Shown: piece after piece, positions 35,500 through 45,710 of the stretch
How positions within the stretch are numbered: the first letter of the stretch is position 1
How the letters are laid out: every line of letters begins with the position of its first letter
From: Lantana camara
Taxonomy: Eukaryota; Streptophyta; Magnoliopsida; Lamiales; Verbenaceae
Reading direction: 5' to 3'
Assembly: GCA_037501455.1 (NCBI GenBank)
Contig: CM074863.1
Location: forward strand, 9,544,001-9,608,000
Length of the DNA: 64,000 nucleotides
Program-made: the position numbers and the translations under genes
Notes under the pieces: model-generated
What the model saw: only the letters and a program-made list of their open reading frames with translations
Databases searched by the model: none
What the model was told of the DNA's origin: nothing

Positions 35500-35676
35500 C
35501 TATGATGCACGGACACTTCTAATAATATCATTTTGTCGTGTCGTGTCGTGTCATGCCGTGTCGTGTCGGACACCGTGTCCGACACTCCTTACGTGGAAAA
35601 TTCAAGAAAAAATCTGTGTCGCCGTATCCGTGTCGTGTCGTGTCCGTGTCGCCGTGTCCGTGTCCGTGCATCATAG
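35500..35676. mobile_element. 177-bp hAT-type MITE inside the solo LTR
   Basis: Perfect 17-bp inverted ends CTATGATGCACGGACAC and GTGTCCGTGCATCATAG, flanked by the 8-bp direct repeat ACTGCCGG (35492-35499 and 35677-35684). An 8-bp target duplication points to hAT. The interior is rich in GTGTC/CGTGTC repeats. Confidence 0.9.
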
Positions 35677-36024
35677 ACTGCCGGAGCCCACACTCCAATT
35701 TCTTAATCGGGGATATTGCGGGGAAGCTCTGCCGGTTTCACGAGAAGATATCGAGGTGCTGGAAAAGTGCCGTTGATAGCCAATTTTGCAGTACGGTAAT
35801 ACTGTTGTGCTGCCAAAATTATTATTTGCATATTATGATTATATGCTAGATGATTTAAAATTATGTTATCGATGCCTGTATATATTAGAGTTATGCTGCC
35901 CGATTTATTCCGCTGCTTTATTAAAATGTTTTGGAAATATTTTGATAACGAGGTTATGGCGAAATTTTTTGAAATATTCCGCTGTACCGTCACTCTGACT
36001 CGGGCCCGCCACGTAACACCAACA

Positions 36025-36711
36025 GAGCTAGCAGACAAAGGAAAGTATCAGCGGCTAGTTGGAAAATTGATCTACTTATCCCACACTAGGCCGGACATTG
36101 CCTATGCTGTAGGAGTAGTGAGTCAATTCATGCACCAACCGCAGAAGAGTCACATGGAAGCCGTTACAAGAATCATACGATATTTGAAAGGCACAATCGG
36201 GACAGGGATCATGTTTGGACGACATGGTCATCTAGATATCGAGGCATACACAGATGCAGATTGGGCAGGAAACCCGAATGATAGGAGGTCCACCTCAGGA
36301 TACTTTACGTTAGTTGGAGGAAATGTGGTAACTTGGAGAAGCAAGAAGCAAAGGGTAGTCGCCCTTTCAAGTGCAGAAGCTGAGTTCAGAGGGATTGCTA
36401 AGGCAGTGACAGAAATTATTTGGCTCAGGAAGTTAATGACCGAGATTGGAATAAGTCAAAAAGGCCCAGGCCGGCTGAAGTGTGACAACAAAGCTGCTAT
36501 TAGCATCTCAGAAAACCCTGTACAGCATGACAGGACCAAGCATGTGGAGGTAGATCACCACTTCATAAAGGAGAAGCTCGAAGATGGCACAGTGGAGCTA
36601 CCATTTGTGAAGTCAGAAGATCAGTTGGCTGACCTCCTAACAAAAGCCGTTCCCGTACAAGTGTATCAGAAAGCATTGAGCAAGTTAAGAATTGGTGACA
36701 CCACTACTTAA
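36025..36711 (+). pseudogene. Copia RT end and RNase H part of pol
   Basis: It continues pol after the solo LTR: DKGKYQRLVGKLIYLSHTRP, then RNase H with AYTDADWAG, ALSSAEAEFRG and CDNKAAISISENP, and ends with TAA at 36709-36711. This part is open, but the protein as a whole is interrupted upstream. Reading frame upstream of 36025 is solo-LTR sequence and should not be counted. Confidence 0.9.
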
Positions 36712-36723
36712 CTTGAGGGGGAG
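36712..36723 (+). other. Copia polypurine tract
   Basis: CTTGAGGGGGAG lies between the pol stop codon and the 3' LTR. Confidence 0.85.
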
Positions 36724-36879
36724 TGTTAGAAGAATCGGATAAAAATCTCGGAAGTGATTTAGTTTCCTTAGATAACTAAGTAGCTATCCCTGATTAGTAG
36801 GGAACTTGGACTATTTATCTCTGACTCTGTAATCTTTCGTGATTTAATGAAATACAATTCTAAACCTAGACCTAAAACA
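36724..36879 (+). repeat. Copia 3' LTR
   Basis: 156 bp, matching the 5' LTR 18.6 kb upstream with three substitutions. Confidence 0.93.
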
Positions 36880-37580
36880 TTTAGTTAAGCCTATATATAT
36901 ATATCTAAATTAGTAGATGTTGAGGTGATCAGGATGTATAATAAAGAAAAAAAATGAAAAATTCTCTCTCTTTATCTCGATTGTCTATAATTAATTTACT
37001 TGATGTGTATGGATGAATGAAATCTGAAATGAAACAAATAATTGAATTGAAAATTAGATGGGTCGATGGATTGACATGTGTTAACTTCATGTAGTTATGT
37101 AATTGAAACTAAAAAATTATACTATTGATGAAGTATAAGCTGATCTTAAGATAATTAATATTGATCGGACATGATTTTTGTGTTTTAATTTCCTTTTCTT
37201 TGTGAAGTACTTATTTTATATTAAAAAGTTGAATCATATGAAAAATTAATTATCATTTATCATTTTATATTATATATAAACAAGGTGCTGAAACAAATTG
37301 ACTAAGATGTACTAAAGTATAGCTCCAGTCATATTAATTCAAATTCAAGTAAAGCAGCCTCCCAACCAATTGTTTATATCTCTCTTGGATTGTTTAATTT
37401 CTTTCCATCAAAGTTAGTCAATTTCAAACGTTTAAGCTATGTTTTGAAACTCGAATTGGATATCGAATTGGGACTTTTTATTGGTTATTGATTTTATTGG
37501 TAAAATCGATTGGGCCACCAATCGAATTTGTATAACATCATAATTATATAATAGTTATCGATATATCATAAAAGTGATAC
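36880..37580. other. Intergenic, no gene seen
   Basis: AT-rich sequence right of the copia element. Nothing recognisable. Confidence 0.5.
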
Positions 37581-38060
37581 CGGTCCAAGTGTTAGAAGCC
37601 CAACCCAAAATAAGCAGCAGGTAGGACGTCACTGACTACCTGACAGGCATTTGGGCTTAATGAAGTTGGGCCGAATTGAAGACCAATCCAGATGAGCCCA
37701 GCACGAAAATTATTAGGTCAAGGCATATTCTCTCTGTTGAGAAGAAGTAAGGAGAGAGGGAGAGATTCCAATTTTAAGAGGAAATAACCTCACCCATTTT
37801 TCTCTCCCACTAACCTACTCGGCTAAAATGTAGGGAGAAGACAGATATAAAAGATATAAAAGCCCATTTGAAGAGGGCTAGTGGCTTTTTGGCTAACGTA
37901 TTTTTCATGTTATCATTGTGCTCTTAGAATTCTCTGTGTATTTCTTCAACCACCATCAATAATACATCTTTATTCTCTCATTATTTCTCTCAAGTTTCCT
38001 ATTTTATCAATCAATCTTAAATCGATTCATACAAATTTAGTGTTGCCAAATTTTTGGTAG
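37581..38060 (+). repeat. Possible old LTR remnant
   Basis: It starts TGTTAGAAGCCCAACCC and contains a TATA-like GATATAAAAG repeat near 37845-37862. This is followed by CT-rich sequence and AATAATACATC, a layout resembling a small LTR. No partner LTR, primer site or clear target duplication was found, so the call is tentative. Confidence 0.35.
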
Positions 38061-38799
38061 ACGTAGTTACACTTAATTGTACATCTAATATTACAAATAT
38101 TAATTAGAAATATTATAGCCAAATAATATAAAAAATACATAAAATTTCTAGGGAGGCAGAGAGAAATGTTTTTTGAGAGCGAAATTTATGTAAAATTGAT
38201 GTATAATTTCTTTAAAAAAAATGTTAATTAGATTAGTAAAGCCCATAAAATGTCAAACTCGATTTGGAGTGTCATTGAGCTGGGCCAAGTAAATCTGTGG
38301 TTTGTTTTAGTTGGCCTTTATTCAGACTAATTGGGCCAACACTTCATATTTCAGAGCCTCACTCTTCAAAGTTACCCAGTCCACTAATGCCAACAGGTTC
38401 GGCCCTTTAGTCCAATGCATATTTATCTTTTCTTTGTTTTCGTAATTACTTCCCCAATCGTATATCATCACATTTAACAAATTCAGTACGTTTCTAATTG
38501 AGAAAATAAAAAAAAAATCATTAATTAATTTAATTGCCTGTATTTTCTTATTTAAAATTAGTATATTTACTTTCCACAGTAAAATTAGATTATTATACAA
38601 TATAAAAAATAGAGAAATAGTTTGTAAGAAGATTTTAATGACCCAAAATTGATCTAAAATACAATTTCATATGAATTTGATGACAACACTTAGCCTGCCC
38701 TGTACCTAACTCGAACCAAACTTGATGTTACTGCCCACAAGCTTTATCCACTAAACCAAATTTCTTTCTTTCAATTCCTCAAAACCAGACAAAGAAAAC
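38061..38799. other. Intergenic, TKPR2 promoter side
   Basis: AT-rich. One open frame on minus (38322-38600) without a domain. The 3' end should hold the TKPR2 promoter. Confidence 0.5.
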
Positions 38800-38806
38800 T
38801 ATAAAT
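38800..38806 (+). promoter_or_regulatory. TATA box of TKPR2
   Basis: TATAAAT 61-68 bp upstream of the start codon, a good position for a short 5' UTR. Confidence 0.6.
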
Positions 38807-38867
38807 GTTGTCAAGGCAGATTAACCTGGCAAGAAAATAACTAAAGCCCTAGTCTAACAAGGTTAAG

Positions 38868-40589
38868 ATGCCCACGTATTGTGTAACTGGAGGTACTGGA
38901 TTCATTGCAGCTTACCTGATCAAATCGCTGCTCGAAAAGGGTCATATTGTAAGAACCACGGTACGGGATCCAGGTATGAACATAAACTAAAACCTGTTAA
39001 TTTTTGTACTATATGTAACTGAAATGTTCCAATTTCTGCTAAAATAGAGAATCTTGAAAAAGTAAGCTATTTGTGGGAGCTACATGGTGCCAAGGAAAGG
39101 CTTCAGATTGTGAAAGCTGATTTGACGCTTGAAGGAAGTTTTGATGAGGCTGTTGAAGGTGTGGATGGGGTTTTCCACACTGCATCTCCTGTGCTTGTGG
39201 CCCCTGATCATAATATCAAGGTCAATTTACATAATATGTTATAAATTCACTAAATTCCAATTCAATCATTGCACTGTGTAATATGTACTTCATTCACAAT
39301 ACAACTCAAAAACCATGAGTGAAATATTGCAGGAAAATTTGATTAATCCATGCATAAAAGGGACCTTAAATGTGCTGAACTCGTGCAAGAAAGCAAGCGG
39401 TGTGAAAAGGGTTGTCTTAACTTCGTCTTGTTCGTCAATTAGATACAGATACGATGTGGGAGAAGTGTCCCCTCTCAATGAATCTCATTGGTCTGATCCA
39501 GAGTATTGTAAGAACCACAACGTACGTGCACAGCCAATTCTATGTTAAATTTTGTAATGATTGTTGTAGTTTGTTTTGTCAAATGTTTTGAGATATGTTG
39601 TAATCTTGCAGCTTTGGTATGCTTATGCGAAGACAATAGCAGAGCAAGAGGCGTGGAAGTTGGCTGAGGAAAGTGGTATTGATCTAGTAGTGGTGAACCC
39701 ATCGTTCGTGGTGGGTCCCATACTTGCACCGCAACCCACTAGCACTTTGCTAGTTATACTGTCTGTTGTTAAAGGTTAGCCATAAAATTATGGGATGATT
39801 ACGTTGACTTACCCGCAAGTTTAACTTAATTACAAAAACTTCCCCTGAGGTTTTAGAAGCTACAAAAACTTACATGGTTTGTTCCAAGATTTCACTTAAT
39901 GCATGTTACTATAGTTATATCAAATATTGGTCAGTACGTGTCAACGACATAAATAGATATTAATAAAAAATCACAGATGAAGTTATCAAAATGGATCCAG
40001 ACAGACATATTGTATATTCTTTGACATAAAGAAGTATAGTAAACAGGGGAAGTTTGTGTAATTATACGACACCGCAAGGTACGATTATATGTTAATATCA
40101 GTTGAACTGATTTATGGTTACTAGTTCAAATTTACAATACAACCGTTGGTGTGTTACTGTGTTTAGGTCTACGAGGAGAGTACCCAAACATGACTGTAGG
40201 ATTCGTGCACATAGATGATGTGGTGAATGCACATGTTTTGGCAATGGAATCAAGCAAAGCTTCGGGGAGACTTGTATGTTCAAGCTCAGTGGCGCACTGG
40301 TTCGAAATTATTCAGATGTTGAGAGCGAAATATCCACTTTATCCTTATGAAAACAAGTGAGTCCAAACCTTAACGTTAATTCATGCTAAAATCACGATCA
40401 AGATTTTTGAGGCTCGTTTGGATTGTACGCAGGTGTAGCAGTCAGAAAGGAGATAACAATCCACATAGCATGGACAGTAGCAAGATTATTGAACTGGGCC
40501 TGCCGCCCATGAAAACATTGGACCAAATGTTTGAGGACTGCATTACAAGTTTCCAACAGAGGGGATTTCTTGAAAAATTCACAAAATAA
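38868..40589 (+). CDS. TKPR2: Tetraketide alpha-pyrone reductase 2 (CCR/DFR-like)
   Basis: Six exons with GT-AG junctions: 38868-38973, 39048-39220, 39333-39521, 39612-39774, 40167-40356 and 40433-40589, giving 325 residues. It is an extended short-chain reductase with the NADP(H) motif [12 protein letters not shown] (residues 5-16) and the catalytic Ser-Tyr-Lys set in LTSSCSS and LWYAYAKT. In Arabidopsis the family member reduces tetraketide alpha-pyrones made by PKSA/PKSB, a late step of sporopollenin synthesis in tapetum. The stretches [20 protein letters not shown] and CSSSVAHW are what I associate with TKPR2 rather than cinnamoyl-CoA or dihydroflavonol reductases. Intron 4 contains a MITE. 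The gene looks intact. Confidence 0.93.
39791..40090. repeat. MITE in intron 4 of TKPR2
   Basis: It starts GGGATGATTACGTTGACTTA and continues AATTACAAAAACTTCCCCTG. The right side carries the inverse GGGGAAGTTTGTGTAATTAT. It is the same family as the elements in the methyltransferase introns. Confidence 0.65.
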
Positions 40590-42994
40590 TGTTCTAGAAT
40601 AAAATGCCCTGTTTAGTTTCAGGTTGTGTCACAAATATTATAAATGTAGTTATTCAGACCTACGCAAACCAAGGTGAAATGGCATGAATAATATTTTGTG
40701 TTTTGTTTTCGTTCTCTATTCTATATTCTGTGTTATGTGGAATGGCAAATTTACAGAATAATATTTAGCACATCTGGCTGAATACTTATACATCAAACTG
40801 CATGGTGGAAATACAACGGTCGAGCCTAATCAATCATGTAAATAAATATACTATACTTACTATCTAATTAGTCATTTTTCCTTAAAAATTTGCATCAATC
40901 GTAGACATGATTTGGCTTTTCGGACTTCAAGATTCATTCTAGGGTGTATAAAAATGCATATTCCATTTGAACTTGATCCGGACTAATGATATCCAAGTCT
41001 GTGCCTTCCAATTTGGGCCTTGCATGTCACAATGGCCCGGTATGAATGTGAACACTAATCAGAAATGGCTACGGCCTGTGCATCTACCCTGGGCCCGGAG
41101 AATAAACATATAAAGTGCTCCCTCCATTTATGTTGCTGGGCCAACTTAGCCCACTTATAGTTTCTCTTTTATTGATAACATGCACAGATTATTTGTTTTT
41201 CATATTAATTCAAGGGCTAAAAAGCTTTTATCAGGTATGAGTTGAACTGTAACAGTTTTTTTTTAAATAGCGAGAATTGTAGATGGTTCTCCAATTGCTC
41301 CGAATAGAACTTTGAACTTGCAACCGGTCGTTAAACAAGCTCAAGCTAAAAATTCTAAAGTAAGCTGAGCTTCATTTGAAAATCTTAAAAACGCGAATTC
41401 CAATTTTAAATTAACAAAAGTATTACTCTAATGACTAATCCAGAAGTAAAGCATATGCATCTTGCAATAGTAAAAATGAATTAACTTTTCCGTACAACGA
41501 GAGCCCATCTATGATTTTGAGCCCATGTCAAGCATGGAAGATAGAGTCCTTTAAAAATAGTTGGAGGCCCTACTCACAAGGCTTTTTTATTAAGTTGGTC
41601 ACCCATAAAGAAAAAATAAATATTATTCTCCTCCTGTACGAGACAGGAAAGAAAATATATACATAACAAAATATTCAAACCTAACGAACCGACAATATTG
41701 ATGCTTAAGCCAATCAATAAAAAGTCAGCCTACGATTGCGCAACTAAATTTATATTTACTTTTCGAGATCTCCAATTTCTTTCAAGTGGAGAAAACAAGT
41801 AGGCTAAAACAATTCATAGTTCACATTCAATCGATTCAATAACACCGACCTGAAAATTAATTGTATCTCTTATTTCAATTTTGTGTCTGATAACGAGTCT
41901 GTAAAGAGGCGAGGAACCGAATCCGACAACAAAACAACTAGGTTATGACTATGTTTTTAGAACCAAATCAATCAAATGGAATTTCACATGGTCATTATTA
42001 CTCAAACTTTGGCAATCATAATTAGTTTACGTCTTTTCTCTTTTCTAGATTTTTTCTGTTTAAGTATGTAACGTAATCATGATTTTTGCATAGACTCAAA
42101 TCCGGGACCTGTGATTCAAAATTAGTGTGAAAAGGAAAGATGATGAAATGTAGCAGTTGTCCCGAAATATGTGACAGTAAGGTGCTTTGGGAAATATGAG
42201 GGACTAAGTGAAAACCATAATAAATGTATAAGGGAGAAGAAAAGTAAAGAAGCATTATTGTATTGTATGTGTGGGTGGTTGGTCACTAGGCGTCATAGCC
42301 CACCATTGCTATAACTCAATTTTAATATGTATTATTTTGGAGACCACACATTAATGTTGATTGTTGATGCAGAATTTATTCTCAATAGTTAACACAATAA
42401 TAATTCTGACTATTATTATTAGTAAGTTTTCCCTTAGGCCCATTAAATTTGCAAAGTACTTGATTTAGTTGAAACCGGAAGCAACCCACAAACACAGTAA
42501 AGCTGTGCAGAGGAATTGCTATCAACCACCCCATATTCATGTCACGGGCCACCATTCCAATTATTTATTTCTGAGCTAATGAGCTGGAAATTCTAACGAT
42601 GGGGTAGTAATTTTCTTCTCAAAGTTAATGTAACACGGTAACACTTTTATAAGATAATTACCGTTTCCTTTTTCTTTATAAAATTTGAAGAAATATTCTA
42701 CAAAAACTATTTTATAATTTATAGTTTCGTAGAGGAAGGGGGGACCCTGGAACGATTTGGATACAGGGCAGAGAGGATTATATTTTTTGACACCCTCAAA
42801 TTACAAGAGTCGTCAGCTATTGTATTCTGATTTGTACAAATTAGTGTTATAAACGGACTAATATTTTATATTTTTCAGGTGATTTATACTAAAATTTTCC
42901 AATTTTTATGAAAAAATAAATACATTTCATATCAACAAATAAAGGCCCATGTAGTTTTAGGGGGGAGAAAAAACATTAGTCTTTTCCCCAATCC
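40590..42994. other. Intergenic, no gene seen
   Basis: TKPR2 3' flank and AT-rich spacer. The only open frame of note (42022-42255, minus) has no domain. Confidence 0.55.
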
Positions 42995-43164
42995 CAGAAA
43001 TTACTAACAGAGTGACACTACTCTTCTCTCTTTTAATTAGAAGACTAGACTATAAGAAAAAAAATAGAAAAGTAGTGAACAGAAATTACTAACAGAGTGA
43101 CACTACTCTTCTCTCTTTTAATTAGAAGACTAGACTATAAGAAAAAAAATAGAAAAGTAGTGAA
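42995..43164. repeat. Perfect 85-bp tandem duplication
   Basis: CAGAAATTACTAACAGAGTG and the following 65 bp are repeated head to tail (42995-43079 and 43080-43164) with no difference seen. The final base pairs merge into the flank. Confidence 0.93.
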
Positions 43165-43965
43165 TAAGGAAGATTCAACCCTGTAATGGTCAAACTCTTT
43201 TAAAATAAAGACCTGAGTCAGTTGAAATAAAATTTGGTGGAAGTGACATCCTCAAACAAGCAGGCTCATAATAGAGGTGTAGCACTCAGAGTCGCAGCAG
43301 ACCAAATAATATTTGACAAATATGCAGCAATAAAACCAAAGGCAGAGGGCAGACAAGTGGTGGAATCATAGCATTAGGAATATGTTACTTTCAATCCCAA
43401 CTATTAAACGAATGATGAAGAGTTGCACTTGTGTAACTCTTCCATTTGATATTAACGTCTAGAAAAGATCTTTGTTGAATTCCAAGTCGTACTTGTATTA
43501 TACATTTTGGTTTCAATTTATTATAATTTTTGGACTAATAAAATCTTGTACCGCCTTTAGATATAGCAGACAGATTTCAACTAATACATGCTGATTACTT
43601 CAACCAATCAATAAAAGACTTGATAAGATGAAATGAAAAGAACACCAAAATAACAAATAACACAAGCAATTAAAAATCTCACATTTAGACCCAAAAACAA
43701 GGACGATTGATCCACATACTACAAGCAACAGCAAAACCACAAAGAGGTTGAAGTTCCCTTGGACGGCTCAAATAGCACAGGAAAAAACCCAAAGGACTCT
43801 CTCCAAACTCTCCTAAAACAACGACTATATCATCCTTTACCTTAAGAACTTTCCTCGACAAACAAAGAAAATTGAGGCTTCGCATTATCCAGCACTCTAA
43901 AACACTCTTCAAATAACTTAAATAACACTTAAGACGCTACTAAAAACTCCTAATAGCTGCAAAAC
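43165..43965. other. Intergenic and CRF10 3' UTR region
   Basis: The part next to 43966 is probably the 3' UTR of the AP2 gene. A minus-strand open frame at 43685-43912 has no domain. Confidence 0.5.
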
Positions 43966-45039
43966 TTAGGGGCATGCTATATTGAGGGATGCTCCGTTCA
44001 CAAGGGGTTGTACTCCATCGATCAACGTAGGCGCATCATCCATCCAAGAAAAAGCTTCACTGCAAATATCCAAGTCGAAATCAAAGTCGAAATCCGGTAG
44101 GGCACTGGGCTGATCTCCCCCATCCGATCCGAGAATTGGAAGATCATCAAAACCATCAATGAAGTCCAAAGATTGAATAAGATCATCACCCACCATGAGG
44201 GAATTAAGATCCACATCCAAATCCAATTCTTCTCCAATTTGAGCAAGTGCCATCAGTTCCTCATCCATGAGGCACGAATCAGCTATTTCCTCTGCAGCAA
44301 CATTAGCCTCACACTTAATGACACCAGATGACAGATTAATCCCAGAAGACAGAGTATCTAACTCGAGCACTGAGGATGGAGAAGTATGGGAAGTGAGAGA
44401 AACAACACTTCCACTAGAACCCTCAGATACACAAACATTAGATTCGTGCAGAATCTTCTCAGGATTCTCAGCTTGCTTAGAAGCCTCAATAGAGGAAACG
44501 GGTGTTTCATTCTCATCCTTGGAACTCTTATCAGATGAGAAGTCCAGAGGATTTTTAGCCACGGCCTCGAATTCCAGTCTTTTCAGCTCATAAGCTCTTG
44601 AAGCTTCCTCAGCAGTGTTGTAAGTACCCAACCAGACCCTTTTGTGCTGAATAGGATCACGAATTTCAGCTGCCCATTTGCCCCACTTTCGCTGACGTAC
44701 ACCTTTGTATCTCCCTGTAACAGGGCAAGGTTTGCTTTCAAGTAGCAAGGGATTCCTCTTCTTCTTGGAGCTTTTCTCGCCATTGTTACAATCCTGAACT
44801 GAACTCTCGGATTCAAGGGGCATGGGCTGGGTAGAAGAATGCCCTGGCAAACATACCTCTTGAACGATGCGTTTGACCTTCTTCTCAGTGACTCGCTCAT
44901 CATCGGATGAGTCGGTTGCATATGGGTCGTCACAAATTATCCGGATTTTCCTCATGGGTCTGGTGGGTTCAGGCCTGATTCTTGGCTTTCTGATTAGAGA
45001 TTCTTTGTTCAATGAAACTGGTTTTCGAGGCTCCGGCAT
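43966..45039 (-). CDS. CRF10: AP2/ERF transcription factor, CRF10/ERF118 type
   Basis: 357 residues, uninterrupted. The start is the ATG at 45039 ([14 protein letters not shown]); the frame stays open upstream but has no earlier ATG. The CRF N-terminal motif lies about residues 30-50 ([20 protein letters not shown]). A single AP2 domain is at about 110-165 ([20 protein letters not shown], then [18 protein letters not shown]). The C-terminus is very acidic (DFDFDFDLD), a likely activation region. CRF proteins act in cytokinin response in the nucleus. A MAPK-type acidic tail and the MPEPRK start fit the ERF118/119 branch. A long 5' leader with an upstream ORF and a probable intron precedes it. 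Confidence 0.93.
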   Translation of the reverse strand: MPEPRKPVSLNKESLIRKPRIRPEPTRPMRKIRIICDDPYATDSSDDERVTEKKVKRIVQEVCLPGHSSTQPMPLESESSVQDCNNGEKSSKKKRNPLLLESKPCPVTGRYKGVRQRKWGKWAAEIRDPIQHKRVWLGTYNTAEEASRAYELKRLEFEAVAKNPLDFSSDKSSKDENETPVSSIEASKQAENPEKILHESNVCVSEGSSGSVVSLTSHTSPSSVLELDTLSSGINLSSGVIKCEANVAAEEIADSCLMDEELMALAQIGEELDLDVDLNSLMVGDDLIQSLDFIDGFDDLPILGSDGGDQPSALPDFDFDFDLDICSEAFSWMDDAPTLIDGVQPLVNGASLNIACP

Positions 45040-45188
45040 GATTTTCTCAGTCAAAATGAGCTCCAAAACCCCCCTCAAAAAGTAAACCCACAAAAATTTA
45101 TCTACCCAAATAATAAATAAATAGAACGAACAAGGGAAAGAAACGATTAATTAAGAGAAGGATTGTGAGTGTTTGAGCTCAGGAGTTC

Positions 45189-45585
45189 TCAAGTGAGTGG
45201 ACTTCTCAGGAACAAGAAAAGATTAAATAATCGATTTATGTGATAACCAGCAAAGCAAACTACTCCAGAACAAGTCCTGTAAACACAAAACATCATGATT
45301 ATTACGAATCAAATACAAATAATATCATACTAATCCCGAAAACCACTCACTATAAACCCAACAAAGAACCTCAAAAACAGAGCAAAGACAATAAACCACA
45401 AGATTTAAGGAAGGAAGAAAGAGGTCCAACCTTTTGGGCCTCAAACGCATCGAAACAGTTGGGAAGAACAAGGGGTTGCTCTGCTGAGGTTCACAGCAGA
45501 GAGATTTTCGCATGCACTTAGCAGATAAGAAGAGCTTCTTCGACGGAGCCCGAAACACAACCGCCAAACGAAAACTTGCCGACAT
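45189..45585 (-). CDS. Probable upstream ORF in the CRF10 leader
   Basis: The ATG at 45585 is the first AUG downstream of the TATA box at 45701-45710. It opens MSASFRLAVVFRAPSKK. If a leader intron runs from GT at 45430 to TTTACAG ending at 45277, the frame continues to a stop at 45191-45189, giving 80 residues and ending 149 bp before the main start. If unspliced it runs to 45325 (86 residues). I recall that Arabidopsis CRF10 carries a conserved-peptide uORF (CPuORF53, At1g68552), but could not compare the sequences. Such uORFs usually repress the main ORF. Splice choice is uncertain because the donor GTTGGA is weak. Confidence 0.55.
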
Positions 45586-45700
45586 AAAATCTCTTGCTCC
45601 AAACCCCCAAACCTCAAACAGGCCCCTTCCTGTCTTCTCAACACTCTGAAGATAACGGAGCGCCCAAAAGAAAAGAGAAGATTAAACGTATCAGATACAC

Positions 45701-45710
45701 CTATTTATAG
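45701..45710 (-). promoter_or_regulatory. TATA box of CRF10
   Basis: CTATAAATAG on the minus strand, placing the transcription start near 45675 and implying a leader of over 600 bp before splicing. Confidence 0.65.

Larger units (their letters stand above)
33614..36024. mobile_element. Solo LTR, 2.4 kb
   Basis: It starts TGTTGGG and ends CCAACA, with the 5-bp target duplication GAGCT on both sides (33609-33613 and 36025-36029). No internal second copy, primer site or coding domain is seen, which is what recombination between two LTRs leaves behind. A GC-rich section (34740-35180) contains an open frame of 142 codons with no recognisable domain. A TATAAATA at 35233 suggests plus orientation. 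Confidence 0.85.
18107..36879 (+). mobile_element. Ty1/copia retrotransposon carrying three nested insertions
   Basis: It is bounded by 156-bp LTRs (18107-18262 and 36724-36879) that start TGTTAGAAG and end AAAACA. The order is 5' LTR, leader, gag, protease/integrase, RT, RNase H, polypurine tract, 3' LTR, all on plus; integrase before RT defines copia. Removing the CACTA (18339-19780), gypsy (22666-32646) and solo-LTR (33614-36024) insertions with one copy of each target duplication leaves an element of roughly 5 kb. The flanks TGTAG and TTTAG are a possible one-mismatch target duplication. Frameshifts before integrase and at the end of RT make it non-autonomous. Very short LTRs suggest an Ale/Retrofit-like lineage, which is inference. 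Confidence 0.93.

Noticed and set aside
35535..35670. GTGTC repeats taken as a satellite or telomere-like tract
   Set aside because: They are the interior of the 177-bp MITE defined by perfect ends and target duplication.
35863..36024. N-terminal extension of the RNase H frame
   Set aside because: It reads through the end of the solo LTR; true pol sequence begins at the target duplication, 36025.
44022..44933. Alternative minus-strand frames within the AP2 gene
   Set aside because: They overlap the CRF10 coding frame, which carries the AP2 domain; no domain occurs in the alternatives.
45441..45644. 67-codon minus-strand frame in the CRF10 leader
   Set aside because: It begins at GTG, not ATG; the first AUG in the leader is at 45585 in another frame.
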